Below are positions 38,086 to 49,729 of a stretch of DNA of 64,000 nucleotides, one piece after another. The DNA lies in NCBI RefSeq assembly GCF_947623445.1, contig NC_135246.1:436501-500500 (forward strand). The letters run 5' to 3'. The notes under the pieces are model-generated. The model was not told where the DNA came from. It saw nothing but the letters and a program-made list of their open reading frames with translations, and searched no databases. Made by a program: the position numbers and the translations under genes. The stretch is from Clavelina lepadiformis. Its lineage: Eukaryota; Chordata; Ascidiacea; Aplousobranchia; Clavelinidae. The first letter of the stretch is position 1. Each line of letters starts with the position of its first letter.

Positions 38086-38777
38086 ACGAAATTTGATACC
38101 GCGTTTACGACGTCATAATGATTGTAATTGTTATTTTTCTGTCACTGTTCACTCAAAAACAAGTTCAAATTGATGAATTGTGACAAAACAAAGTAGTAAT
38201 ATAATACACATGGTGGGGCAATCCCCTTGTTATACTTTTATTGCATTTTATGCCACCTGTTGTCACGACTAGTCTAAACTATAAAATTAGCCAATTCTTT
38301 TAAATATTTCGTGGAAGTTGTTACACTTTTAAACTACTTTTCAAGAAGAACAGATTTTATACAAATTGTTTTGGAACTTTTAGATATTTTCTAGTCATTT
38401 AACCTAGTTCTGATCAAAAATGAGAATGTCTCCGATCCACCCAGTCTTAGTCTTGTTATTAGCCCGTGTTTGCTCCTTGTACATATCGTTGGTGCGTGGG
38501 TCGTTTATGGTGAATGTGTGTGCTTTGTCTTTCAATTGTTTTTAAATAAAATCCATCAAAAATATTTTTCTCGTTTTTTTGACCCGTTTTTGGTCACAAC
38601 AAAGAACCACAATTGCTTCAATAGCTCTGCGTATAATTCCACAAATGTTTGGTTCAAAGCGCAGCGATTTAAGAGAACACAACATCTGCATCAACGCAAT
38701 ATTGTGCAAATGCTGCATTTTTGGGATGACTTTTTTAAACAAACCTCATTGAACTTGTACCATCACATGTGATATAA
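38086..38777. other. MYCBP 3' flank
   Basis: Contains an AATAAA near 38544. No gene seen. Confidence 0.55.
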
Positions 38778-39249
38778 CAGGAGTGGCCAAACTGCGGCTC
38801 TTTAATGAATTAGCATTGTTGAATTAGACATGCATTTTCCCGGTCTAGACGAGTTGTTTGATCAGATTATGAAACAATGCGTTCTATCACATGTAGTAAC
38901 AATGGACTCATTGTTAGTAATAATGAAATTACACTCTAAAAAGTACATCATTGTACAAAAGTGTGCTAACTTGTAGACTGTAGTTTAGTAAACTGTCAGA
39001 TTGAAGCTGTACGTCAGGGCTGACCTAGTTTTAAGTCTTGGTTACGGTTATAAAAATAATTGCAAAAAGAGTTGGTGAAGCCCAGGTGGAGACTCATAGT
39101 ATCACCACGCAGCACTAATGTTTATCAAATAGCTACACTTCGTTGTGAGTGAATAAATTCGTGTGTTTTATTGTGTTTGTGTTGTGGCTCTTTTAAAACT
39201 GGAATTTGTTATATGCGGCTCGAGCATGAAGCAGGTCTGGCCACCCCTG
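38778..39249 (+). mobile_element. hAT non-autonomous element
   Basis: 472 bp with termini CAGGAGTGGCC and GGCCACCCCTG, flanked by an exact 8-bp duplication TGATATAA (38770..38777 and 39250..39257). Subterminal GCGGCTC blocks in inverted orientation. No transposase frame. Confidence 0.88.
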
Positions 39250-39257
39250 TGATATAA

Positions 39258-40477
39258 GATGTCGATAGTTGAGGTAGATCATTGAGATTGTGACCCAGTG
39301 AATGAGTTTAAATCGATCACTTCTAATAGTGCCACCGGGTATAGAACACGGGTCTGAATCTTGCTTTCAACTGCGGTTGAATAAAAAATTTCATTTATAT
39401 TATTCTTATGTTATCGGGATTTCTATAGCCATTGGCTTGAACCACTACCAAGCCGATAAAACCAGAATAAGTTGTCACCCAAAGTGATAATCTCCAATTG
39501 TGACGACTTGTTGTCTGAATAGAACGACATTAATGTAATTGGTGGTCGTGAAAGCTGGTCTATGTCCAAACAAAGCCGCTAATCCTCTAACTTTGTTATT
39601 TTAATGCTCCCTTCTAATCTATTCGTCTTTTTAACACGTCGCGTCAGTCAATTGTAATTAATAGCGCCAAGAGATTAGAAAGACAGACACGAGTCCTTTT
39701 GTTTGCTTCTGGTGAAGTGTTTTCTGCGCCAACATGGTGTGTTATGTCATTGTTGCGTCATCACCTATCCACCTTGTTGATCGCCGTGACACCGAGCAAA
39801 CCACTAGCACATTATGTGTCGATGTGCTGAGTTTATTAACAAGCTGTCCTCGGCATTCAGTTTAAAGACACTTCTAAGGGTTAAATGATATTTGGCCGGT
39901 CCTAGATCGATTGTTATTTATGCAGTCCTCGAGCCTGTCCAGCTTTATCGCCGATAAAATGAACCTAAAAGTCCGCTAGAATTTTCTCTCCTTCTCGATG
40001 TCCGTGTTAAAACCGACATCGCAAACACTTTAAGAGATTCTTGCATCTAAGTGTAGTCCTATAAGGCTTCGACTTTTTCCTTCTTATACTTATCGTGAAA
40101 ACTTTGCAACTAATCGCTTTAAAAAAAAACAACAAATACTAAGCATTGGAAAAATGTTGTTCTGGTCAAAAAATCTAAGAAACATCGCGACACTTTGAGT
40201 TTTATTAAAAAGACACCAATGAAAAAAATTGCAGGTCTATTTCCCGTAAGGTTAAGTCAGTTTGCTGACAATTTGTGTCTCAGTTAACATCTGGGCCACG
40301 GACATAATGCGACAACAACATAGGCAAAAAAATCATCTCGTGCCAAACAATAAAATAATGTGTCACAGATAGGTAAACTGCCTTAACAAGCAAAAGCAAG
40401 AAATGCAAAAGTTCGACATCAAAGCAACCAGGGCAAACACCCAAAGTTATAGTTGAATCGTGACGTAACAGAATTTC
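39258..40477. other. Intergenic, no gene recognised
   Basis: Only short unconvincing frames; no repeats of note. Confidence 0.55.
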
Positions 40478-40702
40478 TTATTGCGTCACACTTAAGTCAT
40501 AATTGCCCCTCAGATACTCAGGGTTTAAGGCTAAGACCGTGAAGTAGAGAGCCAAAAGCGTCAGACCAATGATGGAAACCAAGCCGAATACCACCTTGCA
40601 TGACAGTTCTGAACACATCGCGTTTTCATCGGCGTCTCTGTCTTCCCTGCCGGGCTGGTCGTGGTCCACCACCACAACATATCCTCCTCGAATAGGCATC
40701 AT
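40478..40702 (-). CDS. Small single-pass membrane protein, unknown
   Basis: 74 residues from ATG at 40702. Acidic segment (DHDQPGREDRDADENA), then a hydrophobic helix (VVFGLVSIIGLTLLALYFTV, residues about 42-61) and a short polar tail. The frame stays open upstream to about 40774, so it could be the last exon of a longer gene. No family recognised. Confidence 0.45.
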   Translation of the reverse strand: MMPIRGGYVVVVDHDQPGREDRDADENAMCSELSCKVVFGLVSIIGLTLLALYFTVLALNPEYLRGNYDLSVTQ

Positions 40703-41906
40703 TGTGCTTGTTTGATGACGTCGAAATAAGCCGTACGTGCTGGTTTTGAGAATTCTGTCGGCGAGATTTTCCACTTCACTTAGTTAAGAAAGTTTCACTC
40801 AGGCCTAAACAGGTTTAAACGATACTCGGACACTTTCTGCAAAATAAAGCTTTAGTGCAATCCAAATCTGCAAAATTCGTCAGCAAATAAAATATACAGA
40901 CTGTGACTGGATCCACTAAGTCTATAGCTTCTGTTCTCTGAGTTTCTAATCTAACTCGCTTTTCCCAAACTTCAATGCAGAGCAATAGACTATAAAAGGG
41001 CAGAAAATAACCACCCGCAGAGCGAGACAAATAAATTTAATATTTAAGATATCGATGATGTATGAGCACATTCGTCATGCTGCTGATGACGGAGTTTAAG
41101 ATTCTCTTTTCCGCTACGCCAAGTTGTTGATTTTTATTTTCATTTCTGCTGTATCGGTCGCCTGCAGCCTGATAACGATTACCGATGTAATCTAAAAAGT
41201 GACGTCATATCCTAAGAAACAGGGCCACTCTTTTGTTTGTTCGTTTTTTAACCAGAGTTCTTTCCCCACGAAAATGCAACTTTCTAGGTCGACGAGGCCG
41301 ATACAAAACATCTGCAGATGTTCTTTCGTTTTCGACGAACAGCCGTTCTCGAACGCAAAGGGCGTTGTCAAAGTTTTTCGTGCAAATGACTTCATGTTTC
41401 AAGATCTTTATCAAAGCTAACCTCTTGGCTGTAAGCGGCAGAGCTCCTATTGATACGCGATAGGTTTTAATAAACAGCGATGTTAATTGTGACGTAAAAA
41501 GTAATTAATTATGACGGCTCTTAGGTATGTAATCTTAAAATATGTAATCAGGCAGGCGAAGTCTTGCTTTTAATGATACATTTGAATCATTCAAACCCGC
41601 CATCTCCAGTGACAATTATTCCTCAACATATCAATGACATATTATTTTTCCACTACGCAAATTGCCCTTTCTCGGTCTTGTAATTTGCAAACTTTCTAAC
41701 TGCTTTCGCTTCAGAAGTTGTAGACAGGAAGTCGGTTTTATGAAATTTTGAGTACTTCTGGTAAAACATTATTAAAACAAATTTCGAAACATTCACGTAT
41801 CGATAGACCGAGCACATAAAATACGCATACCTCGAATAAACCGAACGAAACACAATTTTGCTCGGGCGTCTTTTAAATAGATGTTTTGAGCTGTTACTTA
41901 AACGGC

Positions 41907-41988
41907 GCTGCGATGGCCGAGTGGTTAAGGCGTTGGACTCGAAATCCAATGGGATATTCCCGCGCAGGTTCGAATCCTGCTCGCAGCG
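41907..41988 (+). tRNA. tRNA-Ser (anticodon CGA)
   Basis: 82 bases with a 7-bp acceptor stem (GCTGCGA / TCGCAGC), discriminator G, D-arm with TGGCCGAGTGGTTAAGG (A box), anticodon stem around loop CTCGAAA giving CGA, a long variable arm as class II serine tRNAs have, and B box GGTTCGAATCC. A T-run at about 41997 serves as the RNA polymerase III terminator. No intron. Confidence 0.96.
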
Positions 41989-42275
41989 GTTTCGCCTTTT
42001 TGGCGCTGGCTTTATAAAACTGCCATCCATGTCAAATTACCACATTAAAAGGAAGTGGTCTGATACAAGATTTCTCTTCGACATGAAAAGCTGGTTATGA
42101 TATCAGATTCGCCTTTTGTCCTTTGTGAACAATAAAACAAAGCCTACCACGCTTCGCTTTTATATGCTACGCTGGTGTAGAAAAAATTCTTTTATGTAGA
42201 TTGGGCAGTGGTGGCTGAACTTTGTCAACTCAACATATAGCAAAATGATGTAAGATGACACTCTGAGGTGAAATT

Positions 42276-42673
42276 TATTTTTGATTCTTTTATGCGAGCT
42301 TTCACAAGCATAAGCTTGCTTCTTCAGGTGTATTTAATGTATTTTATTTCAACACTTTGCCTTGCCCACCAAATTTTATAAACACCAGCGCCTTTTACTT
42401 TTTGTAATTATGACGTAACATTTCGACCTTACTTTGTGATTCCATACATGCTGCTCCTTATAACAAATCACTTTTTTGACTCCGCCGTAAACCGAACCAC
42501 CACGGTGACGTCATACCCACTTCCCGCACAGATTTTATTTTATATTATACTTTCAAATCTGGTTAACACGGTTCAGACAACATTAACAGCACATGTAACA
42601 GTACAACATGTACATTTTTCGCAGTACACCTGAAGGAGCAAGCTTATGCTTGCGAAACCTCGTATCAAAAATA
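42276..42673. mobile_element. Long-TIR foldback-like miniature element
   Basis: About 398 bp with imperfect inverted repeats of more than 50 bp (42276..42333 against 42622..42673). Each arm itself has the palindrome AAGCATAAGCTTGCTT. Outer bases are TA-rich, hinting at a TA target. The interior holds no gene. Confidence 0.75.
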
Positions 42674-43735
42674 TATAAAGTTAACCTTAAGAATGCCAAA
42701 CTATATCCTCTTTCTAATTTTGCTTTAAAATTTGGTTAACACGGTTTTGATAATATCAACAGTTTTATAAAAACAGTTTTTCCAATAATTTGTAAAAGAA
42801 GATATAAAAATTTCGCCTACATTTTCGGAACCATCGTGTTGTTATATTTAATCGAGAAATAACTTCAAAATTATTTTAGTTTCACTCTAACTTCAACCTT
42901 AAAGTGCTTTGCCTTGTTCTATTGCTGTGATTTGCAGCCCGTTTTAAACTTCTCCTGACGACATATATCAAGTCTGATGGTCATAATAGGCAGAATGCTT
43001 TACTATGAGTCCATCTTCTTTATGTAACTTGGTTATTACCATTGAAAATGCGTGGTATTTGAACCCACTTTAACTCTTTTCAAATCATGAGAAAAGTTAT
43101 TCGAAATAAAACGCGTAAATATCAGCTTGGATAATGTAAGTTGTGTTGAAGGGGCGGAATTAATCCCCAAGCGTGTTAAGAACTTATACCTGTGTAGGTA
43201 GTCTACTGTAGCGGTTGTTAAAACATTATTTACTCGACGCTGGACGGTGATATAGAGCAACTTTACCTTTTACTCTGCATTCATTTGTCGATTATATTTC
43301 ATTTTAAGTTTGCAAGCAAGTTTCATTCGCTTGATTTGAAGTGATCAACTGATCATATGTAATATCAAAATTAACCAAATATATTCGTCATATCCTCAAA
43401 AAATATAATTATTTCCTCGATGAATTATTACACCACGATAATTTACAACTGCAGCTACAACCAGCCAACTGTCGCTGAATCAGATAAATGAAAAGAAGTT
43501 GATCGAACTATCTTTAAAAAATAATAAGCTGATAGTTGACATAGAAATTGGAGGCAACGTGATGAAATATCTGCAAATTTTATTTCGTTCAGAAAATGAA
43601 CAAGTTTTACAGAAGCTTATCCGACAAACTTGCATCGAATTTTACTCGAAGAGAAATGTGTGCGGTGAGAAATACGAGACCAAAATGCAAAGCGACAGAT
43701 GAGCAGAAGACACCAGGAACCTTCCAGCAATCTTC
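42674..43735. other. 3' flank of the heat-shock-factor-like gene
   Basis: No gene recognised. Several minus-strand AATAAA-type signals could serve the gene that ends at 43736. Confidence 0.5.
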
Positions 43736-46721
43736 TCACATCGCGACCGGGTTGTTGCAAACTAAAAACTGGTCGGCGAGCATGTTCGCGCCCGGGGAAT
43801 CCCCTTCGTCTTGCCACAACGTCATGTTGTTGACGTCATTGATGATGCAATACTGCTGCGGGCTGCCGGCGAGAGTCACCGCGTCTCCAAGTAACTCGGC
43901 GTTCAAGACAATGTCGAAGTTTTGTGCAACGTTTGTTGCGTAAGAATCTGCCGAACTATTCACAAACAATGGGATAATGATTGCGAGCATCGATCTCACA
44001 AATGCTCGTGTCAACAGCTTGAAACGTTCAACAAGCTCCAATATTAAGCACGGATGTTAACAGGAGCCAGGAATGTCAACAGCCACAAATTAATTTAGCA
44101 AGTTTGCATTACAATATCGCAAGTTGAATTAACAAGTCAACTAGCTAGTGGATATGTAATACACTAGAGGTCGCTTTATGAAGCATAAAATATATCTCAC
44201 CACTTGTTCTCCTCTTGGCTGGCAAGCAAGGACACGTCGTCTGTCACAAGGGTACTTGGCTCCACAAGGTAGCTTGGGTTTTGCGGAAACGCCTCAGTGC
44301 ACATTGACGTCATATCCGCCTCGTTCAGGCATTGTGGGGACAAAGTGACGGCATAGTTCTGACCGCAATATTCATAATTATGTTTAAATGGACAATCAGC
44401 CAGTAAAAAGCGATCGGAATTAGATTACAGCCATGACATTCGCGATAAGACGAAGGGCAATAATAATATTTAAAACAGGGCGAATGCTACCTGCCACATA
44501 TCCGGACTCATAGTGCTGGCGACGTTAGGGGGCGCCACAGGTGCAATTTTCTTGGAGCAACCTTCCCCACTTTGGCCTGCATCTAAAGAAAAATAAAAAA
44601 ATTGAAATTACAAAACCAAAACATGCTTCACCTGACCGTCATTCTATCTCGAGTGTATCGCGTTCACCAATGGTGTTGGTCGATGGAAGTTGTCCTTCGA
44701 ACTGAACATTGTTCCAAACGTTTCCCACGAATTGAGTGATTGGGATTGTCTGCACTTCAACAGGGGCCACGTAGCTTTGCATAGATGCATAGGTGTACGC
44801 TGGGACAAACTGGCCTGAAAATACAAAGCGGATGAAACCGTCCGAATTTTTTTCAATATTGGTTCTGTAGCTCTAAAGTAGCAGTGTTTTAAACATTTGT
44901 TGAAGCATAATTAATGGCCTATGTAAAAGAGAACCAAAAAAAGCAACATTTACCTGGTTGCACGTGCGACTGCAAAGCGCTTGCTTGAAGCAACTGATTG
45001 CGTCTGCTTTTGTAGTGACGTAATGCTCGCAGCGGACGATATTTCGGTTTCGGTCCTTTTCGGGACGGTCTCATTCCTCTACAACGAAAATGTTGGGATA
45101 CGGCTCTGGAAAAACATGTGACGTCATTTGAAAATAACGTAACAACAGCGCCTCAAAAATATCTTGATAGACCTACGTGTTATAACCCCTCATCGCTTCA
45201 GCCATTAAGGAGTTTCCTCTGTCGCATCGGCTAGCTGTCTGTGATGACGCAACTTGCCGCTTTATCCTGTCCAAGTAGTCCATTCTACCCCGAATAAAAA
45301 ACGCATGCGCATAGCGTTGCCAATCACGTGGGTCGACATGCTTGTCGCTATCCAAGGTGACCTTAATACAGAAATAACTGAGTTTTGTTTGTAGATGAGG
45401 ACTTCATTTGAACTATTATGTAGAAGTATGCTTTCTTAGAGTTGTCCTTTGCAGCCACAAATACAACGCGGTTACATGCATGTCCAAATATAACATTCGC
45501 GATGCATTGTAGGCTATTATGAAATATTTATCACAATCATTACGATTACAGTTTCGTCAACTATATTAGGCTACAAATTTATTCACTGCTGTGAAGTCAT
45601 TTTAGACAAGTAGTACCAGAAAATTTTGAAAAGCTTAGAGGCACATACAAAGATAAAAAATCACTTCCCTGAAAGCTAAATGCAAATTGCTTTGAACCAA
45701 GCGAGCTTTCTGATACAGTATATGCCAGAAACCTTGGCAACTACTGTTTGTGGACACTGGTCGGTCAATTCAACCCACGGACGTTATTTAAGTCATTTTG
45801 AGCTTAATCATCTGTCGTTTGAGTTGACATGAAACCACCTAGGTAGAGTAGCCTAACAAGCGAAAGCTGAGCATGTGATGCTATCGGTCACTGGTCAGCT
45901 CTTACTTAAACCGGTATAAATTCTGACTGAAAAGTAGCGTACGGTACTACCGCACTTGTTTTCTAAAAAAACGGTAAGAAGTTGATTTTGTTAGCCTCCG
46001 TGAGTGGCTTAATTTGACCTATTGCCAACGCGCCGCTTCTCAACGTGAAAGTTAGCCTTGGAAAATCAGCCGCCCAAGCCTACTTCTACGAATACAGTTT
46101 AATTTCAACTCTTTGTGTTGTTAGTTTGCCCGCATGGTAGTCGCTGGTAAACATTTATGTTTCATACTGTACTTGTCTGTAGGCTACAGAGTAACTATTT
46201 CACAGGAAGTATATCACGTAGCCTATATTGTTAAAGATAGGCGATTAGGTTACGAGAAAGGATGTATGCAAAAAGTTTATTTTAACTGTTTACGCTTATT
46301 TGCACCTAGGTTTAGACTGAAAAGAAGATTTAGGCCAGTAGCCTATAGTCTAATAGCCTATTTACGCAAGGTTTACAGGAGACTGGGAAAAATAGCTTCA
46401 AACGCACGTTTTTTTCCCAATAAAATAGTCTAGTAAACGTCTATCAACAATTACCTTTCGAAATCCATATAAGTTCAGCTGTCGAATGAAACTGGTGAAT
46501 GTGATTGTTTTGAAACCGTCAGCTTCAGGAACGCTGTCATTTCGCAGTATTTCTTGCTCAAACCGAGGCACGTCCACAACAAAGTGGTTACCAGTTTCTG
46601 ACCACCAAAGTGAACTGTATTTCTCATCACTGACAAGTCTAAATAGCTTTACAGGAAAACACGTGTAGCTTAGCTCTTTTGTTGTTTCACCGCTCCTTAT
46701 GGTGACGGTAGACGGATGCAT
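43736..46721 (-). CDS. Heat-shock-factor-type DNA-binding protein lacking the HR-A/B coiled coil
   Basis: Exons 46721..46455, 45361..45177, 45078..44954, 44814..44668, 44582..44491 are phase-consistent. Then either 44358..44197 (stop in place, 325 residues) or 44358..44201 spliced to 43955..43736 (397 residues). Exon 1 holds the HSF winged-helix domain: FPVKLFRLVSDEKYSSLWW, FEQEIL and the recognition helix FTSFIRQLNLYGFRK. The domain ends in exon 2 with HAFFIRGR and LDRIKRQV. What follows is basic, then Pro/Val/Thr-rich, with no heptad repeat, so it resembles the HSF5/HSFY/HSFX branch rather than the trimeric stress factors HSF1/2/4. The second C-terminus adds an acidic, hydrophobic tail (MTLWQDEGDSPG) that could be an activation region. 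Which end is used is undecided. Confidence 0.82.
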
Positions 46722-47029
46722 ATCAACCAGCAAAAATACCTTTGAAGACCAATTCCAGAATTAACATGACATTCCCGAACATGACCAAATTTAAAATGCG
46801 GTTTCAATTTTTCCTTAGACAATAGTCCATTATTGGACTCTCTATTGCGTCATTGCGACAAACTGCTGTGTGTGTAGCCTAATGTTAAAACAAAAAAGGC
46901 AAAATAGATGATTGCATTTTAAAGGTAAGCTTTTAATTGATAAACACGAGCTTTCCATTTCATAGTACTGTATTACCAATGAAGCAATGTCAAGCTCGTG
47001 TTGGTTAATTGGAAGTCGACCATTATAGT

Positions 47030-47353
47030 CAGGGTTGCCATCGGTCTGGACTCAAAAATAAGGACGAACAGGAAGCAAAATAAAAATACTAGCTTAAGCA
47101 GTGCACAATAGGAGAAGGCAATCAACGTTCCAAAAATGAAAAAACGAAATACTATTTGCATGTTCTCAATTTTTGTATCTCTTTAGTACAAAATGCGCAA
47201 AATACGAACCCTCTGCCCTAAAAATAAGACGAAAACAAGGACGCAAGTTAAAATAAAGACATTTCTGAGAAAAAAAGGACAAGCATATTTTCTAAGATAC
47301 GGACCTTCAAAATAAGGACAAATCTTAGAAATAAGGACGGTATGGCAACCCTG
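47030..47353 (+). mobile_element. hAT-like miniature element
   Basis: 324 bp with termini CAGGGTTGCCAT and ATGGCAACCCTG. Interior made of repeated AAGGAC / AATAAGGAC blocks. Flanks (ATTATAGT / GTAATGTG) do not form a clean 8-bp duplication. A truncated relative lies at 27151..27377. Confidence 0.72.
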
Positions 47354-48391
47354 GTAATGTGAGTAGGCTATATACTTGGCCAAGTTAAAGTTGGTCAAAG
47401 AAATGACATTTGCCTACCTTAGAAAACATACGCACCCCAAATTTTCTTGTTTGTTGTAATGAGACCTAACCCATTGCGCAAGTTGCCAGCTTCGACAACC
47501 ATAACACTCGATCAGTATGTTTGGGTAGCTTCAGCTTGCCGTGCTCAGTATTGAGGTCCATTTTGCAAAATAAGCAATAAATCACCAAAATATTGCAAAA
47601 GCTGTGGACCATTAACGGTTTCAGGAAAACATCTTTGTCATGACAAGAAACTTACCTTTACATAGTAATCATAATTAATGTGAAATTTGGTGACACAAGT
47701 ATATATTGTTTCACTTTTTGCTTGTTACATTTATATTACCAAACGTATAGTATCACAGTGAGACGTGTTCTCTTTCTTTAAGCTCATTTCTCATTCGTGT
47801 TCTCATCAAATTTTCCCTTGTGTTGGTAGAAACGCAAAACGTGACTTTCGTAAACGTTAAACTTTTACAGCAAAGCAGTAAGAGTTCTGTTGTGGCCTTC
47901 ACAGATTCCAAAATTGATTTACGTTGTTAATGTATGGGTTTGAGTTTGTGGTAAAATAGCTTTTCGCTTATTCGACAAAGGTGTTAAAAGTTGCCATGGC
48001 GATGGTAATTGACGGCCAGTGTAGAGCCACCTTGTTTGATAGTGTGGCGTCTAGCTGTGACGCCGTGATGCAGGATAGATTTTTTTTATTATTTTTACCT
48101 CACTTATGTGTTATGGCCGGCTTGTAAGTTAAAGTTTGGAAAAAATTGCTTTACGATTTAAGAACTAAACGATGGCATCTATCAACGATTTATTTATTAC
48201 ACCTTAGCAATGATGACATGTAACGGAAAGAATGTTGCAAGAATGATTGCTTTGCAAACCCTGATGTGAGAATAGTGTTCGCGTAGTTAGATGACAGCCG
48301 GCATGATTGACATTGATTGATTGACAGGCGGCATGATTGACAACCGAGTCTCAAGGTTTTCTCACAGTCACGTTAACATGCGTGTCATGAC

Positions 48392-48613
48392 CAATGTTCC
48401 CTCTAAGCTGCGCACTGCTGAAACGGTCTCCGCGCACAGAAAATCTGTGCTGCGCACAAGAAAAAAATCCAACCTGAATTGAAAATAAAATAAACGCATA
48501 ATAATGGGCACAGTGCGCACGTGGCACGTCTGATGTTGCTCACAGTGGTCCAAGGGACCGCTCAGGGAGTTAGTGTGTTTGCTCAGACTCGTGAAAAATT
48601 AGAGGGAACATTG
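48392..48613 (+). mobile_element. hAT miniature element
   Basis: 222 bp with 15-bp inverted termini CAATGTTCCCTCTAA / TTAGAGGGAACATTG, flanked by an exact 8-bp duplication GTCATGAC (48384..48391 and 48614..48621), itself a palindrome. Repeated GCGCAC motifs inside. Confidence 0.9.
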
Positions 48614-49729
48614 GTCATGACCAATATAGGACATTGATAAAGCGGCAAGATATAGTCGTTAAGACAAGTTTGCGGTTCGGTACAACCCTAATTTTTATAA
48701 ATCATTTTACATATGAACACATTCGTACAGTTTCCTTTAATTTTTTGATTTTATATGCAATTTTTTCGTTTTTTTTATAATTGTACTTGAATTTTTATAA
48801 ACAATATTTGCTTTTTTATAAATTAACTGGAATTTATTTGAGTTTAGGTTAATTTTAAAATTTGTTTAAAAATATTGAATGCTTTATTTATATTTTAAAT
48901 TTAACTGCTGGTAAGCCACTGGAACAGCAAATAAGCAATTTTACATTCAGTTTATAACAATTATTTCATACATTTTCATACTCTTGTGTTCAAAGCATTT
49001 CTTTCACTTTTAATGAACCACAGACTTAAAAAGATTGAATACAACTGTAGACAAATAAATAAAACTCGTTTCCCTTACACAGTCTAACGTATCTTGTTGT
49101 GATTAACTTGTCTCTGTTGTCTGGTAAAACATAAGCCAACGCTGTAACAGGAGTTATTCAAAAGAAGCGCTGTAATTTGAGATTTATAATTTAAGCATAA
49201 ATCAACTGGTGCCTTTTTAAAACTGAAGAAACAGCATCGAATTACGTCAATAAAAGGTTCCAGTCTAAAGAACAACTAGGAAACAAAAGTAAAATGCGTA
49301 ATTGCTGTAGAATAGGCTAAACGTTTTTGATTTAATTAATACACCAACGGATGTCAAGGAGGCAACACTGCCTAAGTTGTTGTAAAACAGCCTTGAGCTT
49401 GTTGAAAGTCGGCTTAAGCAAACATAGACATCAATCTTTTATTTTAGTTCAGTTCTGGCAAGAATTTGACCATTGAAATATTGATGCGTCACGTACATGT
49501 TTTGTTTTAAGTGAGTGAGTTAATCCACGTGAGTGGATTTCCTGCAGGCAAAAATACTGACCCTTATCTATTGCTTCAGTACAGAGTTTTTACGGCAGAT
49601 AAGACAAAATGTTCTCTAATTATTCTTCATTCAAACTATTTTTGACATTGTAATTTTAACTTACCGACGTGAGTAAGTACAGTATTTTCAAACATGCTGT
49701 ACCGAAAGAATATGTCATATGCATAGAAT

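Larger units (their letters stand above)
46722..49729. other. Intergenic between two divergent genes
   Basis: 5' flanks of the HSF-like gene (minus) and the glycosyltransferase (plus). Two hAT-type elements lie within. Nothing else recognised. Confidence 0.6.

Noticed and set aside
44041-44197. Splicing of the HSF-like gene to an acceptor at about 44035
   Set aside because: The phase does not match and leads at once to a stop; the acceptor at 43955 fits better.
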